The notes under the pieces: model-generated | The model's input: only the letters and a program-made list of their open reading frames with translations | Database searches by the model: none | What the model was told of the DNA's origin: nothing | NCBI RefSeq assembly: GCF_004354915.1 | Contig: NZ_SMSI01000002.1 | Span: 496,001 to 560,000 of the forward strand | Direction: 5' to 3' | Length of the DNA stretch: 64,000 nt | From: Pseudohoeflea suaedae | GTDB taxonomy: Bacteria; Pseudomonadota; Alphaproteobacteria; Rhizobiales; Rhizobiaceae | Translations under genes and position numbers: made by a program | Shown: piece after piece, positions 10,319 to 29,960 of the stretch | How the letters are laid out: the number at the start of each line of letters is the position of its first letter | How positions within the stretch are numbered: the stretch's first letter is position 1

Positions 10319-11212
10319 ATGGGAAAGCGCATTCTCTTCACGGGCGGTTCGGGCAAGGCGGGGCGGCACGTGGTGCCGTATCTCATCGATGCCGGGCACG
10401 AGGTCCACAATATCGATCTGGTCCCCCTCGATCATCCCGGAGTGACCAATCTGAAGGCCGACATCACCGATTCCGGACAGATGTTCAACGCCTTGACCAT
10501 GCACACGGATTTTGCCGATCTCGAGCATGGCAAGGGCGTGCAGCCGTTTGATGCGGTCGTGCATTTCGCCGCCATCCCGCGCATCCTCATCGAGCCGGAC
10601 AACGTCACCTTCCAGGCCAATACCGCAGGCACCTACAACGTGATCGAAGCCGCGGTGAAGCTCGGCATAAGGAAGGTGATCATCGCGTCCAGCGAAACGA
10701 CCTACGGGATCTGTTTCGCCGAAGGTCATCGCGATCCGCACTATCTGCCGTTCGACGAGGAGTATGACGTCAATCCGATGGATTCCTACGGTCTGTCGAA
10801 GGTCTGCAACGAAAAGACCGCGCGGGCCTTCGCCGAGCGCACCGGCGCCGATGTCTATGCGCTCAGGATCGGCAATGTGATCGAGCCGCACGAATACGGC
10901 ATGTTCAAGGATTTCGTCGCCAGGCCCGAAACGCGGCTTCGCAATGCCTGGTCCTATATCGACGCCCGCGATCTCGGCCAGATCGTCGATCTGTGTCTGA
11001 AGAAGGATGGACTCGGTTTCGAGGTGTTCAATGCGGTCAACGACACGGTGACGGCCAATGAGAGCGTTCAGGAACTCGCCCGGCGGTTCTTCCCCGGCGT
11101 GGAGTTCAAATATGACGTGGATCCCAATTCAGGGCTGATCTCCAACCGGAAGATCCGCGAGGTGCTTGGCTTTAAGGAGAAGCATGACTGGCGGAACTAC
11201 GTGGAGGTCTGA
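10319..11212 (+). CDS. NAD-dependent epimerase/dehydratase family protein
   Basis: A 297-residue extended SDR of the nucleotide-sugar epimerase/dehydratase superfamily. The N-terminal Rossmann motif is TGGSGKAG near residue 8, and the catalytic pair is in YGLSK. The sequence IIASSETTYG gives the usual catalytic Ser/Thr region. Residues between 55 and 75 (MHTDFADLEHGKG) form an insertion that many family members lack. The ATG at 10319 was chosen because upstream codons are non-conserved and a GGGAGAAG ribosome site lies in front. Substrate is unknown. It sits between tuf and tRNA-Trp, where related genomes often have no such gene. Confidence 0.85.
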   Translation: MGKRILFTGGSGKAGRHVVPYLIDAGHEVHNIDLVPLDHPGVTNLKADITDSGQMFNALTMHTDFADLEHGKGVQPFDAVVHFAAIPRILIEPDNVTFQANTAGTYNVIEAAVKLGIRKVIIASSETTYGICFAEGHRDPHYLPFDEEYDVNPMDSYGLSKVCNEKTARAFAERTGADVYALRIGNVIEPHEYGMFKDFVARPETRLRNAWSYIDARDLGQIVDLCLKKDGLGFEVFNAVNDTVTANESVQELARRFFPGVEFKYDVDPNSGLISNRKIREVLGFKEKHDWRNYVEV

Positions 11213-11223
11213 GCGCAAAAGAA

Positions 11224-11250
11224 ACGCGGCCCCCGGGGAAGGGGCCGCGT
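11224..11250 (-). terminator. terminator between convergent genes
   Basis: ACGCGGCCCC and GGGGCCGCGT form a perfect 10-bp stem with a 6-base loop. The T-rich tail (TTCTTTT) is on the minus strand, so it mainly serves the small membrane-protein gene, though the stem lies just after the epimerase stop as well. Confidence 0.75.
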
Positions 11251-11276
11251 GACTGGAGGTCATAGCCTAAGTCGGC

Positions 11277-11567
11277 TTATTCGGCAGGAGCCGGAGCGGC
11301 CGGAGCAGCATCGTCAGCCGGGGCAGCCGGTGCGGCGTCCTCAGCCGGAGCGGCCGGGGCGCTGTCCATGGTCGTCGCCGGAGCCGATTCCTCGGTCTGG
11401 GTGGCCGGTGCCGTCGTCAGGCCGTCATTCGTCGGGGCGGTCGACGAGAAGTACCAGATGCCCAGAGCGGCGAGGGCTGCAACGAAGATGCCGAAGATCC
11501 AAGCCCCGGTCGAGGAACCCGAATCGGTGGTGGCAACATAGGTGTCACGTTCATGAATGTCGGCCAT
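11277..11567 (-). CDS. small single-pass membrane protein with Ala/Pro-rich tail
   Basis: A 96-residue protein not recognised as a named family. Residues 1-20 are hydrophilic, residues about 22-40 (AWIFGIFVAALAALGIWYF) form one membrane helix, and the remaining 55 residues are an Ala/Pro/Asp/Glu-rich tail with an imperfect DAAPAAPA repeat. There is no lipobox and no cleavable signal peptide is obvious; the acidic tail probably faces the periplasm. The ATG follows an AAGGAGAG ribosome site by 6 bases, supporting expression. It is convergent with the epimerase gene and carries its own terminator. Function unknown. Confidence 0.75.
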   Translation of the reverse strand: MADIHERDTYVATTDSGSSTGAWIFGIFVAALAALGIWYFSSTAPTNDGLTTAPATQTEESAPATTMDSAPAAPAEDAAPAAPADDAAPAAPAPAE

Positions 11568-11902
11568 AGCGTCTCTCCTTTATGGTCGTCGTTATCGTTT
11601 CGATGGGAGCAAAACGGGCAAGCATGCGAGTCGGTTCCGCGCCGGCCACGAAATTGCATCACAACATTCGGGTTTCCGTAACTCTCCGTGAGGTAAGGCG
11701 CGGTACGCGTGGATCTGGGCGAGGCGAGGCGGATGCGCCCGCACATTATAAATACAGGGCGCCGCTAATGGCATGCGAACGGCTTCTCGCCGGGCGTCGC
11801 GCACGCCCGGCATGCAAAAGCGCAAGTCGGGCTCAAACAGGGCTTGATCTTTTACGGATCGTGAGGCACATGGGGGCCGCAAATGCGGCAGGCCGCATGC
11901 AC
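11568..11902 (+). other. 335-base intergenic region upstream of tRNA-Trp
   Basis: No gene is supported here. It must hold the promoter of the divergent small membrane-protein gene and of the tRNA-Trp/secE unit. A weak plus-strand candidate is CTTGAT at 11843 with a 17-base spacer and GCACAT at 11866. A GC-rich inverted repeat built on GCCGGGCGT and ACGCCCGGC lies around 11789-11813. Confidence 0.5.
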
Positions 11903-11978
<76 letters not shown>

Positions 11979-12193
11979 TTTATTCCACGATCGTGACGAT
12001 CGCGGACGAAGCCTGATCTTCTGCATGTCCTCCGCACGCTACAACCGGGTGGCGGGCCGCATTGGCGCATGAACCAAAAAGTCTACATTGCCTCTTGTGA
12101 ATCAGGGGCGGGGGTTATATGTAGGCGCAATCAGACACGCGGTGCGTGGGGCTGGACGGCCAGCTTTACGCGCCGTAAAAGCGTGGACAGACA

Positions 12194-12394
12194 ATGGCAT
12201 CCAAGACAAATCCGTTCTCGTTTCTGCAGCAGGTGCGAGCCGAAACGTCGAAAGTGACGTGGCCCAGCCGGCGCGAGACGATGATCTCTACCCTCATGGT
12301 TTTCGTGATGGTTTTCGTGGCCGCTATCTTCTTCTTTGCGGCTGACCAGCTGATGGGCTGGGTGATCGGTCTGATCTTGAATGTCGGCGCCTGA
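12194..12394 (+). CDS. secE: preprotein translocase subunit SecE
   Basis: A 66-residue single-helix SecE. The amphipathic segment (FLQQVRAETSKVTWPSRRET) carries the conserved WPSR-E signature and is followed by one transmembrane helix at about residues 35-63. Together with SecY (39291) it forms the membrane channel for Sec export. The short form with one helix is normal outside the enterobacteria, whose SecE has three helices. It starts 215 bases after tRNA-Trp and 15 bases before nusG. Confidence 0.96.
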   Translation: MASKTNPFSFLQQVRAETSKVTWPSRRETMISTLMVFVMVFVAAIFFFAADQLMGWVIGLILNVGA

Positions 12395-12409
12395 TCGCGG
12401 GGAAATGAA

Positions 12410-12940
12410 ATGACTGCACGCTGGTACATTGTGCATGCCTACTCGAACTTCGAGAAGAAGGTAGCAGAATCAATCGAGGAAAAGGCTCGCCAGAAGGGCT
12501 TGAGCCATCTTTTCGAGAAGATTCTCGTGCCGACCGAGAAGGTTGTCGAGATGCGCCGTGGGCGCAAGGTGGATGCCGAACGGAAATTCTTCCCGGGTTA
12601 CGTGCTCGTGCGCGCCGACCTGACGGACGAGGCTTTCCACCTCATCAAGAATACGCCGAAGGTGACCGGGTTCCTCGGTTCGGATTCCAAGCCGGTTCCG
12701 ATTCCCGATTCCGAAGCCGAGCGCATCCTCACCCAGGTCCAGGAAGGTGTCGAGCGGCCCAAGCCCTCCATCTCCTTCGAGATCGGCGAACAGATCCGGG
12801 TCTCCGATGGCCCATTCGCCTCGTTCAACGGGGTGGTTCAGGAAGTCGACGAGGAGCGTTCGCGCCTCAAGGTGGAAGTGTCGATCTTCGGTCGCGCGAC
12901 GCCGGTCGAGCTGGAATACGGTCAGGTCGAGAAGGTCTGA
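12410..12940 (+). CDS. nusG: transcription termination/antitermination factor NusG
   Basis: A 176-residue NusG. The N-terminal NGN domain opens with RWYIVHAYSNFEKKV and includes FPGYVLVRADL; the C-terminal KOW domain includes VSDGPFASFNGVV. NusG binds RNA polymerase beta-prime, favours elongation and couples to Rho or to ribosomal protein S10. It is 15 bases after secE. The 188 bases that follow before rplK hold no recognisable gene. Confidence 0.97.
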   Translation: MTARWYIVHAYSNFEKKVAESIEEKARQKGLSHLFEKILVPTEKVVEMRRGRKVDAERKFFPGYVLVRADLTDEAFHLIKNTPKVTGFLGSDSKPVPIPDSEAERILTQVQEGVERPKPSISFEIGEQIRVSDGPFASFNGVVQEVDEERSRLKVEVSIFGRATPVELEYGQVEKV

Positions 12941-13128
12941 TCTGTCGGGTCCGGCGGTTTTCCTCGCGAAAGCCGCTTCGGGCCCGCCGGCGTGTTTGCG
13001 GTTCCCGATCGCATCATTGACCGGCATCTCCCGCGTGGGAGGGAAGGTGGAGCTAGCCGTTCCGCATGTTCCGAACCACGCAACCGCAGCCGCCGGGTTC
13101 TCCGGCACAATGAAAGGCAGAGAGTAAT

Positions 13129-13557
13129 ATGGCTAAGAAAGTTGCAGGCCAGCTCAAGCTGCAGGTCCCGTCGGGATCGGCGAATCCTTCGCCGCCCATC
13201 GGTCCGGCGCTTGGTCAGCGTGGCATCAACATCATGGAATTCTGCAAGGCGTTCAATGCCGCCACGCAGGAGATGGAAAAGGGAATGCCGATTCCCTGCG
13301 TCATCACCTACTACCAGGACAAGTCCTTCACCTTCCAGATGAAGCAGCCCCCGGTCAGCTTCTTCCTGAAGAAGGCCGCGAAGCTGAAGTCCGGTTCGAA
13401 GGCTCCCGGCAAGGATGTTGCCGGTTCGGTCAGCCGCGCCCAGGTGCGCGAGATCGCAGAAGCCAAGATGAAGGACCTCAACGCAGCTGACGTTGAAGGC
13501 GCAATGGCCATGGTCGAGGGCTCCGCCCGTTCGATGGGCCTGGAAGTCAGGGGTTAA
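13129..13557 (+). CDS. rplK: 50S ribosomal protein L11
   Basis: A 142-residue L11, the same length as in E. coli. The N-terminal domain has the [20 protein letters not shown] block bound by thiostrepton-type antibiotics; the C-terminal rRNA-binding domain has [12 protein letters not shown]. It forms the GTPase-associated region of 23S rRNA. The rplA start lies 4 bases after its stop, so L11 and L1 are translationally coupled as in other bacteria. Confidence 0.98.
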   Translation: MAKKVAGQLKLQVPSGSANPSPPIGPALGQRGINIMEFCKAFNAATQEMEKGMPIPCVITYYQDKSFTFQMKQPPVSFFLKKAAKLKSGSKAPGKDVAGSVSRAQVREIAEAKMKDLNAADVEGAMAMVEGSARSMGLEVRG

Positions 13558-13561
13558 GGTC

Positions 13562-14260
13562 ATGGCGAAGGTAGCAAAGCGCATTCAGAAGGGCCGCGAC
13601 GGTATCGATCGCGAAAAGCTCTACCCGATCACCGAGGCCGTCAGCCTCGTCAAGGATCGCGCCTCGGCCAAGTTCGACGAAACCGTCGAAGTTGCCATGA
13701 ATCTCGGCGTCGATCCGCGCCATGCGGACCAGATGGTCCGCGGCGTGGTCAACCTGCCGAACGGCACCGGCCGCTCCGTCCGCGTGGCGGTGTTCGCCCG
13801 TGGCGACAAGGCTGACGAAGCCAAGGCCGCAGGCGCAGACGTCGTCGGCGCCGAAGAGCTGGTGGAAGTCGTCCAGGGCGGCACGATCGATTTCGATCGC
13901 TGCATCGCGACCCCGGACATGATGCCGCTCGTCGGTCGTCTCGGCAAGGTTCTCGGCCCGCGCGGCATGATGCCGAACCCGAAGGTCGGCACCGTGACCA
14001 TGGACATCAAGGCAGCTGTCGAAGCCTCCAAGGGCGGTGCTGTCGAGTTCCGCGTCGAGAAGGCCGGTATCGTTCATGCCGGTATCGGCAAGGCTTCGTT
14101 CACGCAGGAAGCGCTGGAAGAAAACATCCGCGCCTTCACCGATGCCGTGATCAAGGCAAAGCCGACCGGCGCGAAGGGCAACTACCTCAAGCGCATCGCG
14201 ATCTCCTCGACCATGGGTCCGGGTGTCAAGATCGACGTCGCCACCGTCAACGCTGGTTGA
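13562..14260 (+). CDS. rplA: 50S ribosomal protein L1
   Basis: A 232-residue L1 (E. coli 234). The signature [15 protein letters not shown] is in the middle of the second domain. L1 forms the mobile stalk at the E site and in many bacteria represses its own rplKA message. The start at MAKVAKRIQ was chosen because a GTTAAGGTC ribosome site overlaps the rplK stop; the frame is open further upstream within rplK. Two hairpins follow directly. Confidence 0.98.
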   Translation: MAKVAKRIQKGRDGIDREKLYPITEAVSLVKDRASAKFDETVEVAMNLGVDPRHADQMVRGVVNLPNGTGRSVRVAVFARGDKADEAKAAGADVVGAEELVEVVQGGTIDFDRCIATPDMMPLVGRLGKVLGPRGMMPNPKVGTVTMDIKAAVEASKGGAVEFRVEKAGIVHAGIGKASFTQEALEENIRAFTDAVIKAKPTGAKGNYLKRIAISSTMGPGVKIDVATVNAG

Positions 14261-14272
14261 TGTGAAGAATTA

Positions 14273-14300
14273 GAAACCGGTCGCAAGCGTCCGGTTTCTT
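14273..14300 (+). terminator. terminator/attenuator between rplA and rplJ
   Basis: GAAACCGG and CCGGTTTC form a perfect 8-bp stem with a 10-base loop followed by TTTCC. It stands 12 bases after the rplA stop and probably separates rplKA from rplJL, at least partly. Confidence 0.65.
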
Positions 14301-14305
14301 TCCAG

Positions 14306-14597
14306 TTTCCGGCCTTCTGGCCGGAAATGTCCGGGTCAAACCGGGCACCCTGTCCGAGATTGCGGGTGGTTCGCCTTAATCACCAAGGCCCGCATGAGAC
14401 GGGTGAGAACCGATTTCGGGATGTATCATCCCGCTTCCGGTTCGAACCGTGATGCCTTGTGCCGCCAACTTCCGCGAGGAAGCCGGTGCGAGGGGACAGG
14501 ATCCTCAAGCGTCGCTTGCGGTTCCTCGTGAGCCTCTAGCGGCAGAAGGCAAACCCGGCAGGGGGTGGCAACATCGCCTGCCAATTGGAGAAACGCA
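14306..14597 (+). promoter_or_regulatory. rplJ leader, candidate L10-binding regulatory RNA
   Basis: The 337-base gap before rplJ contains no gene. It begins with a perfect 9-bp hairpin (TTTCCGGCC/GGCCGGAAA, 14306-14327), then CGGGATGTATCATCCCG near 14418, and then a structured stretch at about 14470-14590 with pairing arms CGAGGAA/TTCCTCG and CTCAAGCG/CGCTTG. Long structured rplJ leaders bound by L10-L7/L12 are known across bacteria; assignment here rests on position and structure rather than a covariance-model match. Confidence 0.5.
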
Positions 14598-15116
14598 GTG
14601 GATAGAGCGGAAAAGCGCGAATTCGTCACGGATCTGAACGGAGTCTTCCAGGCTTCCGGCGCAGTTGTCGTGGCCCACTACACCGGTCTGACGGTTGCGC
14701 AGATGAACGATCTTCGTTCGAAGATGCGCGTTGCCGGCGGCACGGTGAAGGTCGCGAAGAACCGCCTTGCCAAAATCGCTCTCCAGGGCACGGAGTCGGA
14801 AGGGATGTCGGACCTGTTCACAGGTCAGACGCTCATCGCTTACAGCGAAGATCCCATTACCGCTCCGAAGATCGCCGTCGAATTCGCCAAGGGCAATGAC
14901 AAGCTTGTCATCCTCGGCGGTGCGATGGCTGCCACCGCGCTCGATGCGGAAGGTGTCAAGGCTCTCGCCTCGCTGCCTTCGCTCGACGAACTGCGCGCGA
15001 AGATTGTCGGAATGGTTCAGACCCCGGCAACCCGTATCGCACAGGTCGTCAACGCCCCCGCGGGTGGCGTTGCGCGCGTTATCGGCGCTTATGCCCGGAA
15101 GAACGAAGCCGCATAG
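14598..15116 (+). CDS. rplJ: 50S ribosomal protein L10
   Basis: A 172-residue L10. It begins with [14 protein letters not shown], and the N-terminal rRNA-binding domain includes [16 protein letters not shown]; the C-terminal helix that binds L7/L12 dimers ends in [10 protein letters not shown]. The GTG at 14598 is preferred over an in-frame ATG at 14565 because it has a TTGGAG ribosome site 7 bases upstream and gives the conserved rhizobial N-terminus. GTG start and long leader fit translational control. Confidence 0.96.
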   Translation: MDRAEKREFVTDLNGVFQASGAVVVAHYTGLTVAQMNDLRSKMRVAGGTVKVAKNRLAKIALQGTESEGMSDLFTGQTLIAYSEDPITAPKIAVEFAKGNDKLVILGGAMAATALDAEGVKALASLPSLDELRAKIVGMVQTPATRIAQVVNAPAGGVARVIGAYARKNEAA

Positions 15117-15176
15117 TCGGATCTTCGCTGCATAAAACCAAACAAACGGTTCGTACCGAAACAAAGGAAGTAGACA

Positions 15177-15551
15177 ATGGCTGATCTCGCCAAAATCGTG
15201 GAAGACCTTTCCAACCTCACCGTCCTGGAAGCCGCTGAGCTTTCGAAGATGCTCGAAGAAAAGTGGGGCGTCTCCGCCGCTGCTCCGGTTGCTGTTGCCG
15301 CCGCTGCCGGTGGTGCTGCCGCTGAAGCCGCTGAAGAGAAGACCGAATTCGACGTCATCCTGGCCGACGCCGGCGCCAACAAGATCAACGTGATCAAGGA
15401 AGTCCGTTCGATCACCGGTCTGGGCCTCAAGGAAGCCAAGGACCTCGTCGAAGGCGCTCCGAAGCCGATCAAGGAAGCCATCTCGAAGGGCGAAGCTGAA
15501 GAGCTCAAGAAGAAGCTCGAAGAAGCCGGTGCCAAGGTCGAACTCAAGTAA
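15177..15551 (+). CDS. rplL: 50S ribosomal protein L7/L12
   Basis: A 124-residue stalk protein. The N-terminal dimerisation domain ([20 protein letters not shown]) is followed by an Ala-rich hinge at about residues 35-50 and the C-terminal factor-binding domain with the conserved [20 protein letters not shown] block. It recruits EF-Tu and EF-G to the ribosome. It begins 60 bases after rplJ behind AAAGGAAG. It is followed by three consecutive hairpins before rpoB. Confidence 0.98.
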   Translation: MADLAKIVEDLSNLTVLEAAELSKMLEEKWGVSAAAPVAVAAAAGGAAAEAAEEKTEFDVILADAGANKINVIKEVRSITGLGLKEAKDLVEGAPKPIKEAISKGEAEELKKKLEEAGAKVELK

Positions 15552-15568
15552 GAGTTCGTCACGACATA

Positions 15569-15661
15569 CCCGGGTGGCGGTGTTCGCCGCCATCCGGGCC
15601 TATCGAAACCATTACCCAAGGCCGGATTTCCGTCCTTGGGTAATGGGTTCCTTGGGAACCC
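15569..15661 (+). promoter_or_regulatory. three tandem hairpins between rplL and rpoB
   Basis: The first (15569-15598) has a 12-bp GC-rich stem around TGTTCG. The second (15611-15644) has perfect 11-bp arms ATTACCCAAGG/CCTTGGGTAAT. The third (15645-15661) has arms GGGTTC/GAACCC. None has a proper T run, so attenuation or RNase processing of the rplL-rpoB transcript, as known in E. coli, is more likely than full termination. Confidence 0.6.
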
Positions 15662-15736
15662 CTTAGAAAGGCGGCGCCGACTGGCCAGCGGCAGCCGTCA
15701 CTCGCAGGCCCGGATGCATGACAACAAGGAGCGACG

Positions 15737-19879
<4,143 letters not shown>

Positions 19880-20053
19880 CAAAGGGCAGGGCGGTCATCA
19901 TGGATGGCCGCCCGTCCGTCCCTCTCCCGGCGGTTGCTTGGGCAAGGGACATCAATTCCGCAAATTGCGGCCTTAGATATTCGGGAATGGCCAGTCGCCG
20001 GGGTCTGTCCGGCACCATTCCAAGCCAGGGTTAGCGCCCTAAAGGAGACAGGC

Positions 20054-24259
<4,206 letters not shown>

Positions 24260-24282
24260 GCCGCCTCGGCAATCCGAACATG

Positions 24283-24314
24283 AAAAAGGCCGCTCTCCCG
24301 GGAGCGGCCTTTTT
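24283..24314 (+). terminator. intrinsic terminator after rpoC
   Basis: AAAAAGGCCGCTC and GAGCGGCCTTTTT form a perfect 13-bp stem with a TCCCGG loop. With A and T runs on both sides it can end transcription from both directions, serving rpoBC and the convergent small gene at 24383. Confidence 0.93.
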
Positions 24315-24382
24315 CATTGCCTGGTTTCTATCAGCCGGCTTTTCAGCGGCTGATGACGGAAGGGGATCGCACCCCGTCTGCC

Positions 24383-24703
24383 TCAGTCGAAGGTGATGAC
24401 TGCGACTTCGCCTTCGAGCACGCCTTCATAGGCCGTCGAATGCGGTTCCTCGTCGGGCATGCCTTCAAGCAGGCCGATCTGGTCGAGATCGGCTTCGGCG
24501 AAACCTTCGCGGGCGAGGGCGTTCAATGTCTCGCGCACGGCCGAATCTTCGTCGGGCGCGGCCAGCATCACATGGACTTGGATCTTCTCGCCACCTTCTT
24601 CCCGCGAAACCTGCCCGATGATGATGAAGACGCTCGCCTCGATCATGTCGTCGCCATCAAGGGCGTCTTCCGGGCCATCCATGGAATTGTCGTTGTCGGC
24701 CAT
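24383..24703 (-). CDS. small acidic protein of unknown function
   Basis: A 106-residue, strongly acidic protein (many Asp and Glu, few basic residues) with no signal peptide or membrane segment. The first 20 residues are Asp-rich and probably disordered; the middle (ASVFIIIGQVSREEGGEK, VHVMLAAPDEDSAVRETLNA) has the alternating pattern of a small alpha/beta fold. The ATG at 24703 follows a GAGAGAGG ribosome site. It lies convergent to rpoC and divergent from the rpsL operon, in the middle of the essential expression genes. I do not recognise a characterised family. Confidence 0.8.
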   Translation of the reverse strand: MADNDNSMDGPEDALDGDDMIEASVFIIIGQVSREEGGEKIQVHVMLAAPDEDSAVRETLNALAREGFAEADLDQIGLLEGMPDEEPHSTAYEGVLEGEVAVITFD

Positions 24704-25202
24704 GTTGAAACCTCTCTCGATTCGTTTGGCAGTGGGTCAAAACTCATTTATGAGACTCGGCCTACAGGATCGCCACTCGGCGGGATAGGGGTTTAAGACG
24801 CGATTCCCCCAACGGTTCCTCTTGCAGCGCACCTCCGCGCAAGGGAACATTGCGTAATCCCGTCATCGCGCAACAATATTACGTTGCGCGGGGCCTCTTT
24901 TCCGGCAAAAGCCCGGAAATGCGATTATTTCGCCGTCAGGCTTGACGGGGCAGGGGTAAATCAGTACTTAGCGGCCACCGAAACCGATGTGAGACGCATT
25001 CTCCGGAGCGACACGCACTGGAATTTGTCTCAAACAAGGTTTCCTACACCGCGATTCACATGCTGCACGCACGACGCCAGCCTTGCTTGTGTCCTCTGCT
25101 TTTGTGGGCCCTCCGGATAACGGATCTGGCCCTCATTTTGCGCATTGAGCCGTGGGAAACGGGCCCGAGAGGGCGAAATTTGAATTCTGAAGGGATGGCA
25201 GC
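24704..25202 (+). other. 499-base intergenic region with the str operon leader
   Basis: No gene is supported. It holds the promoter at 24941-24970 and a 5' leader of more than 200 bases in front of rpsL. Within the leader, GCCCTC at about 25107 and GAGGGC at about 25170 can close a large stem. The left half should hold the promoter of the small acidic-protein gene. Confidence 0.5.
24941..24970 (+). promoter_or_regulatory. candidate promoter of the str operon
   Basis: CTTGAC, an 18-base spacer and TACTTA match the alphaproteobacterial housekeeping promoter well. The predicted start is about 225 bases upstream of rpsL, leaving a long leader. Confidence 0.55.
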
Positions 25203-25574
25203 ATGCCTACTGTAAACCAGCTGATCCGCAAGCCGCGCCAGGCGCCGGTGAAGCGCAACAAGGTCCCGGCCCTGGAGCAGAACCCGCAGAAGCGTGGTGT
25301 CTGCACCCGCGTCTACACCACGACCCCGAAAAAGCCGAACTCGGCTCTCCGGAAGGTTGCCAAGATCCGCCTGACCAACGGCTACGAAGTGATCGGCTAC
25401 ATCCCGGGCGAAGGCCACAACCTGCAGGAACACTCCGTCGTCATGATCCGTGGCGGTCGTGTGAAGGACCTTCCGGGTGTGCGTTACCACATCATCCGCG
25501 GCGTGCTGGATACCCAGGGCGTCAAGAACCGCAAGCAGCGTCGTTCGAAATACGGCGCCAAGCGTCCGAAGTAA
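25203..25574 (+). CDS. rpsL: 30S ribosomal protein S12
   Basis: A 123-residue S12. The decoding-centre loops are [13 protein letters not shown] and [13 protein letters not shown]; the lysines at the two classical streptomycin positions (42/43 and 87/88) are the wild-type ones, so the sequence itself predicts sensitivity at this target. It is the first gene of the str operon, behind a GAAGGGATGGCAGC ribosome site. Confidence 0.98.
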   Translation: MPTVNQLIRKPRQAPVKRNKVPALEQNPQKRGVCTRVYTTTPKKPNSALRKVAKIRLTNGYEVIGYIPGEGHNLQEHSVVMIRGGRVKDLPGVRYHIIRGVLDTQGVKNRKQRRSKYGAKRPK

Positions 25575-25581
25575 TCAAAGT

Positions 25582-25608
25582 GCCGGGCTGTTCCGATGGC
25601 CCGGCTTT
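25582..25608 (+). terminator. hairpin between rpsL and rpsG
   Basis: GCCGGGC and GCCCGGC pair perfectly around a 10-base loop and are followed by TTT. A weak or partial terminator that could set the S12:S7 ratio. Confidence 0.35.
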
Positions 25609-25635
25609 GTGATCATCATCTGAGAGACAAATCGC

Positions 25636-26106
25636 ATGTCACGACGTCACAGCGCAGAAAAGCGTGAGATCAACCCGGACCCGAAGTTCGGCGATCTGGT
25701 CATCACCAAGTTCATGAACGCCATCATGTTGGACGGCAAGAAGTCGGTTGCTGAAAGCATCGTCTACGGCGCCCTCGACCGCGTTCAGGAGCGTGCAAAG
25801 CAGGAGCCCGTGGCCATGTTCCACCAGGCTCTCGACAATGTCGCCCCGCACCTTGAAGTCCGTTCGCGCCGCGTCGGTGGTGCAACCTACCAGGTTCCGG
25901 TCGATGTCCGTCCCGAGCGCCGTCAGGCTCTCGCGATCCGCTGGCTGATCGCTGCTGCGCGCAAGCGCAACGAAACGACCATGATCGAGCGCCTCTCGGG
26001 CGAACTCATGGACGCTGCGAACAACCGCGGTGCAGCCGTCAAGAAGCGTGAAGACACGCACAAGATGGCTGACGCGAACCGCGCGTTCTCGCATTACCGC
26101 TGGTAA
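25636..26106 (+). CDS. rpsG: 30S ribosomal protein S7
   Basis: A 156-residue S7, which nucleates the 30S head. The N-terminus [20 protein letters not shown] and the signature [16 protein letters not shown] are standard; the beta-hairpin ([13 protein letters not shown]) near the E site is present and the protein ends FSHYRW. In enterobacteria S7 represses the str operon. It starts 61 bases after rpsL and 28 bases before fusA. Confidence 0.98.
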   Translation: MSRRHSAEKREINPDPKFGDLVITKFMNAIMLDGKKSVAESIVYGALDRVQERAKQEPVAMFHQALDNVAPHLEVRSRRVGGATYQVPVDVRPERRQALAIRWLIAAARKRNETTMIERLSGELMDAANNRGAAVKKREDTHKMADANRAFSHYRW

Positions 26107-26134
26107 TTCAAAAGCTTTCGAAAGGCAGACCTCA

Positions 26135-28225
<2,091 letters not shown>

Positions 28226-28234
28226 TAACCAATC

Positions 28235-28263
28235 GCCGCCGGCCCCTTGTGAGCGCCGGCGGC
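28235..28263 (+). promoter_or_regulatory. hairpin between fusA and the second tuf
   Basis: GCCGCCGGC and GCCGGCGGC form a perfect 9-bp stem with an 11-base loop, with no T run after it. A smaller GCCCC-TGTA-GGGGC hairpin follows at 28280-28293. These may be processing or attenuation sites. Confidence 0.5.
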
Positions 28264-28316
28264 CAACAACGAACTTCATGCCCCTGTAGGGGCGTAACGA
28301 GAATGGAGAGCCGGAT

Positions 28317-29492
<1,176 letters not shown>

Positions 29493-29505
29493 GAAATAGG
29501 GGCAG

Positions 29506-29537
29506 GGCGCGCGGCCCCGGTTACGGGATCGCGCGCC
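29506..29537 (+). promoter_or_regulatory. hairpin between tuf and rpsJ
   Basis: GGCGCGCG and CGCGCGCC form a perfect 8-bp outer stem enclosing an inner CCCG-GTTA-CGGG stem. No T run follows. It is the only structure between the str and S10 operons and may control or process the message entering rpsJ. Confidence 0.45.
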
Positions 29538-29565
29538 TCTCCAAACGCGAACAAGGACTAGTCGA

Positions 29566-29874
29566 ATGAACGGCCAGAACATCCGCATCCGCCTCAAGGC
29601 GTTTGATCATCGTGTTCTCGATGCCTCCACGCGGGAAATCGTGTCGACCGCCAAGCGCACCGGCGCTGGCGTGCGCGGTCCGGTCCCGCTTCCGACCCGG
29701 ATCGAGAAATTCACGGTCAACCGCTCGCCGCACATCGACAAGAAGTCGCGCGAGCAGTTCGAAATGCGCACCCACAAGCGCCTTCTCGACATCGTTGACC
29801 CGACCCCGCAGACCGTTGACGCGCTCATGAAGCTCGATCTGGCTGCCGGCGTGGATGTGGAAATCAAGCTCTAA
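29566..29874 (+). CDS. rpsJ: 30S ribosomal protein S10 (NusE)
   Basis: A 102-residue S10. It starts [19 protein letters not shown] and contains the rRNA-binding [16 protein letters not shown]-like loop (here [18 protein letters not shown]). Besides its ribosomal role it binds NusB and NusG in antitermination. It opens the S10 operon, but no strong promoter is visible in the 73 bases after tuf, so it is probably co-transcribed with the str operon. Confidence 0.98.
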   Translation: MNGQNIRIRLKAFDHRVLDASTREIVSTAKRTGAGVRGPVPLPTRIEKFTVNRSPHIDKKSREQFEMRTHKRLLDIVDPTPQTVDALMKLDLAAGVDVEIKL

Positions 29875-29885
29875 GGAGCTTTCAT

Positions 29886-29903
29886 GACCGTCAGATGACG
29901 GTC
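29886..29903 (+). promoter_or_regulatory. small hairpin between rpsJ and rplC
   Basis: GACCGTC and GACGGTC pair perfectly around an AGAT tetraloop, 12 bases after the rpsJ stop. No T run follows. Confidence 0.4.
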
Positions 29904-29960
29904 CTCTGAAACCGAATGCGGATCTCAGAAAGTTCCGTGTACGAATGAAGGATTGAACCG

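Noticed and set aside
11979-12193. Open frames of 60-85 codons just upstream of secE
   Set aside because: They overlap each other and the probable leader of secE, have no good ribosome site and no family resemblance.
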